Counted from the first letter of the stretch, positions 1 through 6,161 are shown. The stretch is 6,310 nucleotides of DNA from Legionellales bacterium UBA2469 (GCA_002342175.1 DDPL01000019.1:1-6310), one strand, 5' to 3'. The notes: a model not told the origin generated them from the letters alone. Numbers and translations are program-made.

Positions 1-671
1 GAACTTGCATTTAAATTCTCGCCCAACTGATTAGATTGGTTTCTAGGTTTTCTTAGTTTTTTTGTATCTTCTGGTTGACCGCCCCCTCCTTGAGTATTAG
101 CACTATCCAGGAGTTCTACAGTTGGATTATTCCCTACTGAAGTAGGAATTCTACTATTTTTTCCTAAAAGTTTATCTGCCACTTTATTAACCAACATTGC
201 AGTACTAACAGCACTTTTTAAATCTATTCCGTCTGCAATTGTTGCAACATCATCTGTACCATTCCATTTTTTAAGGTTATTACGTAATTTACTTAACTCT
301 GCAGTTACAAGATCTAATTGAACTGAAGGTTTATTAATCATTTCATCCATTTTTTCATTGAGAAAACTCTTGACTTCTTGCGCTTCATCTAAATTTTTTC
401 TATAACCCGTAAGAACATATATCCTACATTTATTTAAATATTGTTCTTCTAAATTCCCCTCATTCACTTTATCATAATTATCTAAATTAATTGTAATATC
501 TTTGGATGTTGAAGACCCATTCAAAAGATGCATGCTTCCAAGCGCGCTGCACGAAAATGATGTTTTTAAAGTTGCTGTTAAAACATTATCATTTTCTTGA
601 ACATTAGCCTTTATCTTATTTAATAGTTCAATTACATCTCTTTTAAAATCTTCTTTATTCGAATATTTCAT
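1..671 (-). CDS. Unrecognised hypothetical protein, 3' end outside window
   Basis: An open frame of 223 codons runs from the ATG at 671 to the left edge without a stop, so the C-terminus is missing. The start is well supported: AGGAG (678-682) lies 6 bases upstream of the ATG. The protein begins MKYSNKEDFKRDVIELL and is hydrophilic, rich in Lys, Asn, Asp and Glu. It looks mostly helical (about residues 5-25 and 75-170). No signal peptide or membrane segment is visible. From about residue 173 it turns into a low-complexity, disordered-looking tail with a GGGG run (195-198), then a basic stretch (KKLRKPRNQ). I recognise no family. It lies downstream of, and on the same strand as, the other orphan gene (855-1454), with a 183-base gap that may or may not be transcribed through. 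A secreted effector or cargo protein is conceivable in a Legionella-like host, but nothing in the sequence proves it. That it is a gene is fairly sure; its function is unknown. Confidence 0.75.
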   Translation of the reverse strand, partial: MKYSNKEDFKRDVIELLNKIKANVQENDNVLTATLKTSFSCSALGSMHLLNGSSTSKDITINLDNYDKVNEGNLEEQYLNKCRIYVLTGYRKNLDEAQEVKSFLNEKMDEMINKPSVQLDLVTAELSKLRNNLKKWNGTDDVATIADGIDLKSAVSTAMLVNKVADKLLGKNSRIPTSVGNNPTVELLDSANTQGGGGQPEDTKKLRKPRNQSNQLGENLNAS

Positions 672-854
672 GACCCTCTCCTATAATAGGTGATATGTTC
701 AGGTTTTGGTAACCTTATTCTGCATAAATAAAATATTTAATAAATCTTCTTACATAAGCAATTTGGGTTAAATGAACTTAAACTTGCTCATATTATTCTA
801 TTTATGTTTTTATCATTTAATTATTAATATTATAGTTTATTTTTCGAACATTAT
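672..854. other. AT-rich intergenic spacer between the two orphan genes
   Basis: This 183-base gap separates two minus-strand genes. It is very AT-rich and contains no open frame of useful length, no GC-rich terminator hairpin and no convincing -35/-10 pair. A TATAAT hexamer occurs on the minus strand at 829-834, but no matching -35 is present and it lies about 160 bases upstream of the next start codon. The only ordered element is a short inverted repeat at 701-715, listed separately. Whether the downstream gene has its own promoter cannot be settled by reading. Confidence 0.6.
701..715. repeat. Short inverted repeat upstream of the orphan gene start
   Basis: AGGTT (701-705) and AACCT (711-715) form a perfect 5-base inverted repeat with a 5-base centre. 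It lies 29 bases before the ATG at 671 and just upstream of its ribosome binding site. It could be an operator half-site pair or a weak leader hairpin. At this size it could equally be chance. Confidence 0.25.
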
Positions 855-1454
855 TTATGATTCGTTTTTTAAGACCGGTTCTTTAAATGAATTAACAATT
901 TCAATTGCTTTATCTAAGTGTTGGGGCAAAGAATCCCTCGAAAAAATTGAGCCTATAAAACTTCGAGGTTTTACATTCTTATCTTTAAAATCAGATAATA
1001 AAATTGAAATAGAGTCGAGATTTTCTGTGTTTCGAATGTCGTTTATTAAATTTCTAATGGGATGTTCTGGGTGCGAGAGTGAATATTCTAATAAAGGAAT
1101 ACAAGATTTCAATTGTTGGGAATATAACTCATTAAATTCTCTATGCATAACCTTTACAGGTTTATTTTCAAGTGTTGCCAACGTCATAAAAGAGGGTAAA
1201 TTCAAACATTCATCTACTTTTTGAATGAGTAAACCGCCCTTCTTTGACTCAATGGCGTCCCTAAATAAAGTTAATTGGTTTTGAATTTCATCTAATGAGC
1301 CAGCATTAATAATTTCCTTTTTATAACTTTCTTTCAATCCATGTTTAAAAATTCTACGTTCATCAGTTGGTGGTTTATTAAATTGATCAAGCAAATACAG
1401 ACAATGAACTTTTGTTTCAAATAAGACTTCATCTGATAAAACACTTATGGTCAT
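855..1454 (-). CDS. Unrecognised hypothetical protein, about 199 aa
   Basis: A complete frame ends with TAA at 855-857. The longest form would start at 1466, but that ATG has no ribosome binding site. The ATG at 1454, four codons further in, is preceded by GGGGA about 5 bases away, so I choose it (199 aa, starting MTISVLSDEV). The product looks soluble and largely helical, with charged helices around residues 40-75 and 100-160, and shows no signal peptide or membrane segment. The C-terminus reads FKEPVLKNES, a hydrophilic tail with a small hydrophobic patch. That is loosely compatible with a type IVB secretion signal but far too weak to claim one. I recognise no domain. A shorter plus-strand frame at 772-1224 overlaps it antisense and is rejected. 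The gene belongs with its minus-strand neighbour as a pair of orphans in the most AT-rich part of the window. Gene call fairly safe; function unknown. Confidence 0.7.
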   Translation of the reverse strand: MTISVLSDEVLFETKVHCLYLLDQFNKPPTDERRIFKHGLKESYKKEIINAGSLDEIQNQLTLFRDAIESKKGGLLIQKVDECLNLPSFMTLATLENKPVKVMHREFNELYSQQLKSCIPLLEYSLSHPEHPIRNLINDIRNTENLDSISILLSDFKDKNVKPRSFIGSIFSRDSLPQHLDKAIEIVNSFKEPVLKNES

Positions 1455-1481
1455 GATTGTCCCCATTAATCATATATCTCA

Positions 1482-1487
1482 ATTATA
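1482..1487 (-). promoter_or_regulatory. Possible -10 element for the 855-1454 gene
   Basis: A perfect TATAAT on the minus strand lies 27 bases upstream of the preferred ATG at 1454, a sensible distance for a short leader of about 20 bases. No good -35 hexamer is found 16-18 bases further upstream, and the surrounding DNA is so AT-rich that such a hexamer can arise by chance. Confidence 0.4.
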
Positions 1488-1573
1488 GATCATATTGTAA
1501 ATAATTTTATTAAATAGACGAATTTATAAAAAAAAGAATGATTTAAAGCCATTTTTTTTAGCTGATAAAATCA

Positions 1574-1602
1574 TTGCACGGTAATTAAATCTCGTCTAAG
1601 AT
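1574..1602 (+). promoter_or_regulatory. Sigma70-type promoter for the aldolase-like/mltB/msrBA unit
   Basis: TTGCAC (1574-1579) and TAAGAT (1597-1602) are separated by exactly 17 bases. Each differs from the E. coli consensus (TTGACA and TATAAT) at only a few positions. Transcription would start near 1609, giving a leader of about 28 bases before the ATG at 1637. This is the best promoter in the window, and it stands before the first of three tightly packed plus-strand genes, so it probably drives all three. Confidence 0.65.
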
Positions 1603-1636
1603 GAAATTTTATTCATTATCATAAACAAGGGCTCAC

Positions 1637-2191
1637 ATGTTCCATGATCTTTTTGGTAAACAACCGATAATCGTTTCACTCGATATTGATGCTTATGTCG
1701 AAAAGAAAATTGAACTGCTTGTGAATGCAGGCATTACCAATATTGAGTTACTCTCTTGTTCTTCAAATTTAATGACACGTTTACGTCATCGATTACCCAA
1801 TATACAAATTGGGCTTGGTAATATTTTAACTGTTGATCAACTGGAACTTGGTTACCAATTAAAATTTGATTTCATGAGCAGCCCAGGTTTTATGCCATCA
1901 CTGGTCAAAACGGCAAATGTATACCAAATGAAATACCTTCCTGGTGTAGCCAATATTTCAGAAGCTATGCAAGCAATGGAATTGGGCTGTCATGATGTAC
2001 GCTTGAGTCCAAGTGATCTTAAAGCCTGTCAAACCATCTGCCAATACTGCCCATCACTCAAAATTTACCCTATGGATGTCGACTGGTCGCTTATTGAACA
2101 ATACTTAGACCTCCCTTCTGTAGCTGCAGTTGGTTTAACAAATCCCGATGATATTCAAATGATACAAATCCGTGAAAGCATTCAACTCTAA
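1637..2191 (+). CDS. KDPG/KHG aldolase-like protein, probably lacking aldolase activity
   Basis: The 184-aa product looks like a slightly short Eda (KDPG aldolase) TIM barrel; E. coli Eda is a little over 210 aa. Seen in the sequence: IELL with Glu37 at the place of the catalytic Glu of Eda; GLGNILTVDQLE (59-70), which matches the family GAGTVL...QL segment; SSPGF (81-85), which matches SPG; and LPGVANISEAM (101-111), which matches PGIS..SE. The Schiff-base lysine of the FKFFPAE motif aligns without gaps to Arg122 in VRLSPSD. The phosphate-binding TGGIS is replaced by MDVDWS (146-151), and the Thr of GAGT is Asn62. From this I infer that it keeps the fold but not the Entner-Doudoroff reaction, perhaps binding a different ligand or acting as a regulator. 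The start is supported by AAGGG (1627-1631) 5 bases upstream. It is the first gene of the unit, 19 bases before mltB. Fold confidence is good; role unknown. Confidence 0.75.
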   Translation: MFHDLFGKQPIIVSLDIDAYVEKKIELLVNAGITNIELLSCSSNLMTRLRHRLPNIQIGLGNILTVDQLELGYQLKFDFMSSPGFMPSLVKTANVYQMKYLPGVANISEAMQAMELGCHDVRLSPSDLKACQTICQYCPSLKIYPMDVDWSLIEQYLDLPSVAAVGLTNPDDIQMIQIRESIQL

Positions 2192-2210
2192 TTCTTTTTT
2201 AGGCGACTTT

Positions 2211-3188
2211 ATGAAATCATTAAAGCTTCTACCCTTAATATGTTTTGCATTAACATCACACGCAGCTCAATCATGGAATGATTGGCTTATTCAAGTAAAA
2301 CAAGAGGCACGTGAACAAGGGATTCGTCAAAACACTATTGATGAAGCATTTGCAAATGTACATGAACCTAGCAAAACAGTAAAAGGTCTTGCAAAATCTC
2401 AACCTGAACATCGTTTAAGCTATACCAAGTATCGTTCATCACGTGTTGATAATTACCGCGTCATTATTGGACGCAAACGCTATCATGAAAACAAAGACTG
2501 GCTTGATAAAATCGGCAAAAGCTATGGTGTAGACCCTTGCTTTATGGTGTCTTTTTGGGGCATGGAAACCAGTTATGGCAGTTACATGGGTAATTTCCCT
2601 GTGATTCAAGCGCTTTCAACGTTAGCTTATGATTCCAATCGCAAAGATTTTTTTAGGAAAGAATTATTTCTTGCACTAAAAATTTTAAATGATGGTCACG
2701 TTTCATTATCGCAATTTAAAGGTGAATGGGCTGGTGCTTCGGGACACCCTCAATTTTTACCATCCAGTTGGGTTCAATATGCTGTCGATTATGATGGCGA
2801 TGGAAGAAAAGATATTTGGTCATCTAAAAAAGACGCTTTGGCTTCAATTGCAAATTACATGAAACAAAATGGATGGCAAGAAGGACAACCATGGGCCGTA
2901 TTTGTGAGGTTGCCGGCAAACTTCAACGCAAACTTAGAGGGTAAAGAGACCATTAAATCTGTGAAAGAATGGGATGCAATGGGTATTCGTACGACCAAAG
3001 GCGAACATTTACCTTATCAAAATTTAAACGCCAGCATTATACAACCATATGGTGGACCAGTATTTTTAGCCTATCCAAATTATAAGATGATTTTAAAATA
3101 CAATAACTCCATTTACTATGCAGGTTCCATTGGTTTTCTTGCTGATAAAATTTGTCAACGTCCTTCTGAAACTGATCTAAATGGATAA
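2211..3188 (+). CDS. mltB: MltB-family lytic murein transglycosylase, exported
   Basis: This enzyme cleaves the MurNAc-GlcNAc bond of peptidoglycan non-hydrolytically, forming 1,6-anhydroMurNAc (SLT_3/GH103 family). The frame is open back to an ATG at 2172 inside the preceding gene. The ATG at 2211 is better: AGG (2201-2203) lies 7 bases before it, and it gives a clean signal peptide, MKSLKLLPLICFALTSHA, cleaved after Ala18. That yields 325 aa. The catalytic Glu is Glu119 in GMETSYGS. The family block GASGHPQFLPSSW (175-187) follows, where most members have GAMGQPQFMPSS. An EF-hand-like DYDGDGRKD (193-201) corresponds to the calcium site of E. coli Slt35. No lipobox is present (Cys11 is preceded by PLI), so unlike E. 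coli MltB it should be soluble in the periplasm rather than lipid-anchored. There is no C-terminal peptidoglycan-binding domain. The last 8 bases overlap the start of the reductase gene. Confidence 0.9.
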   Translation: MKSLKLLPLICFALTSHAAQSWNDWLIQVKQEAREQGIRQNTIDEAFANVHEPSKTVKGLAKSQPEHRLSYTKYRSSRVDNYRVIIGRKRYHENKDWLDKIGKSYGVDPCFMVSFWGMETSYGSYMGNFPVIQALSTLAYDSNRKDFFRKELFLALKILNDGHVSLSQFKGEWAGASGHPQFLPSSWVQYAVDYDGDGRKDIWSSKKDALASIANYMKQNGWQEGQPWAVFVRLPANFNANLEGKETIKSVKEWDAMGIRTTKGEHLPYQNLNASIIQPYGGPVFLAYPNYKMILKYNNSIYYAGSIGFLADKICQRPSETDLNG

Positions 3189-4035
3189 AATCAAAAGTTT
3201 AACACCTTTTGTTAATGCAGTTGCCTGTCAAAAGGCGACAGAGCATCCCTTTAGTGGCCGATTTTTAAAACCTGAGCCTGTAGGAACTTTTCTTTGTCGA
3301 CGCTGTGGTATTCCCTTGTGGGAATCATCTCATCAATTTCCCTCTCATTGTGGTTGGCCGAGCTTTGATGACCGAAATCCAAATGCAATTCTTGAGGTTC
3401 CTGATAGCGACGGTATGCGCACAGAGATTATTTGCGCGCGATGTCAATCACACTTAGGACATGTGTTTCGGGGAGAAGGTTTTACAAAAAAAAATCAGCG
3501 TGACTGCGTGAACAGTGTAATGTTAGATTTTATCCCTTTTGTTCATATCCAGGATACGCAAGAAATCATTCTTGCTGGCGGTTGTTTCTGGGGAGTTGAA
3601 TATTGGTTTAAAAAACAGCCTGGTGTCCTTCTCACTGAATGTGGCTATATTGGGGGGCATGTCGATAATCCGGATTACGATACCATTTGTCAAGGTAACA
3701 CAGGGCATTATGAAGCAGTTCGCATTATATTTAATCCCGCTCAAATTGATACAAAAACCCTTTATAAGCTATTTTTTGAAATTCACAATCCGGCACAACA
3801 CTTCGGACAAGGGCCTGACATTGGTCATCAGTATCAAAGTGCCATCTTTTGTTTCAATGAAGAACAAACACATCTTGCACAAGAACTCATTCTTGAATTA
3901 AAGAAGAATGACATTATCGCTACTACGAAAATTTTATCGATGCAGACTTTTTGGCCGGCGGAATCTTATCACCAAGACTATTATACAAAACATCAAAAAG
4001 CCCCATACTGCCATATTTATACTAAGCGATTTTAG
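3181..4035 (+). CDS. msrBA: Bifunctional methionine sulfoxide reductase, MsrB-MsrA fusion
   Basis: This 284-aa protein repairs both diastereomers of oxidised methionine: the MsrB half reduces Met-R-SO and the MsrA half Met-S-SO. The MsrB domain (about 20-118) has the zinc-site pairs CRRC (Cys39/Cys42) and CARC (Cys85/Cys88), the HCGWPSF block (56-62), HLGHVF (91-96) and catalytic Cys109 in RDCVNS. The residue before that Cys is Asp108, where family members usually have an aromatic residue. The MsrA domain (about 127-284) has AGGCFWG with catalytic Cys135, GYIGG (155-159), GHYEAV (175-180), and Cys277 near the end as likely resolving Cys. The B-then-A order is the less common one, and there is no thioredoxin domain. 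There is no signal peptide, so it is probably cytoplasmic. The ATG lies within the 3' end of mltB (shared ATGGATAA) and has no clear Shine-Dalgarno, which suggests translational coupling. Its end overlaps the convergent dipeptidase gene by 14 bases. Confidence 0.93.
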   Translation: MDKIKSLTPFVNAVACQKATEHPFSGRFLKPEPVGTFLCRRCGIPLWESSHQFPSHCGWPSFDDRNPNAILEVPDSDGMRTEIICARCQSHLGHVFRGEGFTKKNQRDCVNSVMLDFIPFVHIQDTQEIILAGGCFWGVEYWFKKQPGVLLTECGYIGGHVDNPDYDTICQGNTGHYEAVRIIFNPAQIDTKTLYKLFFEIHNPAQHFGQGPDIGHQYQSAIFCFNEEQTHLAQELILELKKNDIIATTKILSMQTFWPAESYHQDYYTKHQKAPYCHIYTKRF

Positions 4036-4714
4036 TTTTTTTTGGCATCCCATAAATTGCATGTGTATGTTTGGTCATATAAGCCCAATATCGATCACCA
4101 TAAGACCAATGCCAATATTCATTCGGATAATTTGCAAATCCGACGCGTTCAAGTACGTCAGACATCATATCGCGATGGGCTTGTGCTTGGGAGGATATCA
4201 CTTGAGATTGGGTTAATGACAAAACGCCTGTGATATCATCCATCCAATCTTTGGGATGCATGCCCATATCCAAAGGGTTTCCCTCTCTATCAACCAAATA
4301 TACATCAATCGCGCCTCCTGTTGCATGAGGAGGAATATTAATACAACCATCTAAATGGGTAATGGGTGAAACAAGTCTGATGGCTTGCAAATAAAGTTCT
4401 TCATGAGAATATGATGGGTATTGCACTTTAACCCGTCGATAACGCTCATCAAACAATATTTTTTGTAGTTCAAGACTACGGTAGGCTTCATATAAGCAAA
4501 ATTGAATCTCCTCTGGCAATAAAGACTGCGCTTCTAAAAGGCGTTCATATACAGACTTTCGCATGAATGTGTAATCTTGATTATCATCAATTTCAGGGGA
4601 TGGTCCAATTAGAATGCCGCCTAATTGACGAGCATCGACAAAAGGCTCTTGATTTTCTAAAATTGGAATATTTGAAATCACCTCATCAGCGATGAGTGGA
4701 TGTGACATGTGCAT
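4022..4714 (-). CDS. ddpX: D-alanyl-D-alanine dipeptidase, VanX/DdpX-like (peptidase M15D)
   Basis: This is a zinc peptidase that hydrolyses D-Ala-D-Ala, releasing D-alanine from murein precursors or turnover products. With the start chosen here it has 230 aa. Zinc ligands can be read as His130 and Asp137 in PHATGGAID, the same 7-residue spacing as in VanX, and His202 in EYWHW. Glu199 in that motif is the catalytic base. Arg79 in AYRS matches the conserved arginine of VanX YRP. The frame is open to an ATG at 4750, but only the ATG at 4714 has a Shine-Dalgarno (AGGGA, 4723-4727, 8 bases away). No signal peptide results, so a cytoplasmic location is expected. It overlaps the end of the adenosine deaminase gene by 29 bases and is the last gene of the minus-strand unit. 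Glycopeptide resistance is not implied, because no vanH or vanA ligase is present. A role in D-Ala recycling is inferred. Confidence 0.85.
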   Translation of the reverse strand: MHMSHPLIADEVISNIPILENQEPFVDARQLGGILIGPSPEIDDNQDYTFMRKSVYERLLEAQSLLPEEIQFCLYEAYRSLELQKILFDERYRRVKVQYPSYSHEELYLQAIRLVSPITHLDGCINIPPHATGGAIDVYLVDREGNPLDMGMHPKDWMDDITGVLSLTQSQVISSQAQAHRDMMSDVLERVGFANYPNEYWHWSYGDRYWAYMTKHTHAIYGMPKKTKIA

Positions 4715-6152
4715 GCTGTTTTTCCCTAAAATGCATATTAAAAAAATCATGCAATCGGAATTCTAGCTCACGTTGTTGCATGGCCTTTACACTGTATTTA
4801 ACGAAATCATCGCATTGAGAGGAATTTAAATCTTGGCAAGCGGAAACGGTTTTGTGCGATTGCGGATCTTCCCATATAGATGGACCTGGCAGCAAACTAT
4901 AAGTCAAACCGTTGCGATTAATGTCCATGAGAGTTTGAAGGCTCAAGTGTTGTTCATAAAACGCGCGCGCGTATTCATGGGAGAGATTATTTCGAGAAAC
5001 GCCCGGATCGTCTGAGGATAAAACGACGGGCACTTGATGCGCGAGATAGGTATTTAACGGATGTTTATCCCCAACAATGCCTAAAACATCTGCATTACTG
5101 GTCAAATTAATTTCAACCGCTATACCTTGTTTTTTCATTTTTTCCATTAAGGATTCGTAATTTTTTTCATGGACAATACTTACACCATGGCCAATTCTTA
5201 AGGGCTGCGCGATATTTATTGCACTGGAAACATGTCCAAAATTATCTTCACGTTTTGCAAAATCATCTGGAATTTCACCGGCATGTAAAACCACTGGCAC
5301 ATTTGGATATAAGGACTGTAAATGATGCATCCATTCCATTTGCGCAATATAATCTTGGTGTGAATATTGGCCATACTCTGGCATGATCATATTTACAGCA
5401 GCCACATGAGGGCTTTGAATGGTTATTTCAAATGCATATTGTGCGTCTCGTTTAAATTGTTCAATGGGTTGTTCACGACTGATTTCAATTATCCAATTGA
5501 ATATTACGTGTTGACCTTGATGATCAGCCTGCCGATAGGAGGCCAAATATAGGTTCTCAAAATATTGGATATTATGTTGAATGAAGTGCTGGGCAGATAA
5601 ACTGTTTGGAATATCATTTAGATTAATAGCAGGTCTTTCCCCAGACATGCTCACCATTAATTCAAGATACTGAATATGTTGTGTGGCAGCTTCATTTAAA
5701 ATCTTTGCAACGATTTCAGAACGATGGTTCTTGGTCAACATTCTAAACTTTGAGAAAGTATTGAAAAAATGTTTTTTGCCATCTTCATGCGAGCTGGGTT
5801 TAAAATCCTGCATTGACCAGGCGTTTAAAAGGTTTTGATAACCATTGTTTTTGGCCAAATAGCCTGCAATGGAATGATGATAGTCACATTCTCTTGAAAT
5901 GATATCATGATGTAAACCGATGCAATAGTCGTTTTGACTGGCAATCTGAATTAAATCTTCTGTCTTAACAGCCCCGCTGACATGCAAATGCAAATCAGAG
6001 CCTTTTGGTATCTGTTGCATCAATGCGTAAAGAGCTTTTGGATTATCTGCCATTTGATTGATTTGCGATTGATATTGGCGAACATCGATAGGTTGCTGAG
6101 CCATCACTTTTAAACAACAAAAAAAACCAATACATATTCTTAGCAACATCAT
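4686..6152 (-). CDS. Exported adenosine deaminase (ADA/ADGF-like)
   Basis: The 488-aa product belongs to the metal-dependent adenosine/AMP deaminase superfamily (adenosine to inosine plus ammonia). Motifs in order: SDLHLH with zinc ligands His55 and His57, HAGE with ligand His290 and catalytic Glu293, GHG with catalytic His322, LTSNAD (350-355), and SSDDPG with ligand Asp381 and Asp382. All residues needed for activity are present. The N-terminus is an export signal, MMLLRICIGFFCCLKVMA, cleaved before Gln19; it has no lipobox. It is much longer than the roughly 340-aa cytosolic enzymes. IPKGSDLHLH resembles the start of the secreted ADA2/ADGF branch. Mature-region Cys77/Cys89 and Cys439/Cys447 could form two disulfides, which fits a periplasmic or secreted protein. 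AGGA (6160-6163), 7 bases before the ATG, overlaps the lspA stop codon. A role in nucleoside scavenging, or in acting on host adenosine, is inferred. AMP or another nucleoside could be the true substrate. Confidence 0.88.
   Translation of the reverse strand: MMLLRICIGFFCCLKVMAQQPIDVRQYQSQINQMADNPKALYALMQQIPKGSDLHLHVSGAVKTEDLIQIASQNDYCIGLHHDIISRECDYHHSIAGYLAKNNGYQNLLNAWSMQDFKPSSHEDGKKHFFNTFSKFRMLTKNHRSEIVAKILNEAATQHIQYLELMVSMSGERPAINLNDIPNSLSAQHFIQHNIQYFENLYLASYRQADHQGQHVIFNWIIEISREQPIEQFKRDAQYAFEITIQSPHVAAVNMIMPEYGQYSHQDYIAQMEWMHHLQSLYPNVPVVLHAGEIPDDFAKREDNFGHVSSAINIAQPLRIGHGVSIVHEKNYESLMEKMKKQGIAVEINLTSNADVLGIVGDKHPLNTYLAHQVPVVLSSDDPGVSRNNLSHEYARAFYEQHLSLQTLMDINRNGLTYSLLPGPSIWEDPQSHKTVSACQDLNSSQCDDFVKYSVKAMQQRELEFRLHDFFNMHFREKQHAHVTSTHR
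4723..4727 (-). promoter_or_regulatory. Ribosome binding site that sets the dipeptidase start
   Basis: AGGGA on the minus strand lies 8 bases upstream of the ATG at 4714, inside the coding region of the adenosine deaminase gene. The upstream ATG at 4750 and the ATG two codons further in (4708) lack a site at proper spacing, so this element decides the start. Confidence 0.6.
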
Positions 6153-6161
6153 GACGGAATC

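Larger units (their letters stand above)
1467..1636. other. Divergent intergenic region at the accessory/core boundary
   Basis: This AT-rich spacer of about 170 bases separates minus-strand orphan genes from the plus-strand aldolase-like unit. It carries the strong plus-strand promoter (1574-1602), the Shine-Dalgarno of the first plus gene (1627-1631) and a possible minus-strand -10 (1482-1487). Several A and T runs (for example 1528-1535 and 1552-1559) are present, with no GC-rich hairpin, no tRNA and no direct repeat that would mark an integration site. Confidence 0.6.

Noticed and set aside
772..1224. Plus-strand open frame of 150 codons with a hydrophobic N-terminus
   Set aside because: It runs antisense to the longer minus-strand gene, has no proper Shine-Dalgarno, and its Phe/Ile/Ser-rich translation is what AT-rich antisense sequence gives.
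1602..1620. Fur-box-like 19-mer just downstream of the strong promoter
   Set aside because: About 13 of 19 bases match the E. coli Fur consensus, but the stretch is so AT-rich that a match of this level is expected by chance in a window this size, and the downstream genes are not iron genes.
2172..2210. Upstream start of mltB inside the aldolase-like gene
   Set aside because: It would put 13 polar residues in front of a well-formed signal peptide. The ATG at 2211 has its own AGG and begins with the positively charged n-region.
3539..3901. Other open frames inside msrBA on both strands (for example 3523-3744 minus and 3908-4216 plus)
   Set aside because: They lie within a protein whose motifs are read clearly in another frame; their translations show no family features.
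4021..4043. Possible intrinsic terminator (ACTAA/TTAGT stem then T run) at the convergent junction
   Set aside because: The stem has 5 pairs with a single GC pair, too weak to list as a terminator. A wider TGCCA/TGGCA pairing needs a loop of about 29 bases.
4715..4750. Upstream start of the dipeptidase giving a 12-residue hydrophobic extension
   Set aside because: There is no Shine-Dalgarno before the ATG at 4750, and the extension is too short and lacks the shape of a signal peptide. The ATG at 4714 has AGGGA at good spacing.
4961..4972. Perfect 12-base palindrome of alternating C and G in an AT-rich gene
   Set aside because: It encodes an ordinary YARA stretch of the adenosine deaminase. 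Its alternating C and G bases are notable, but nothing else suggests a site or structure.
6095..6152. Lipoprotein signal in the deaminase, suggested by adjacency to lspA and by Cys7/Cys12/Cys13
   Set aside because: None of these cysteines is preceded by a lipobox (small residue at -1 and Leu-like at -3), so cleavage by signal peptidase I after Ala18 fits better.
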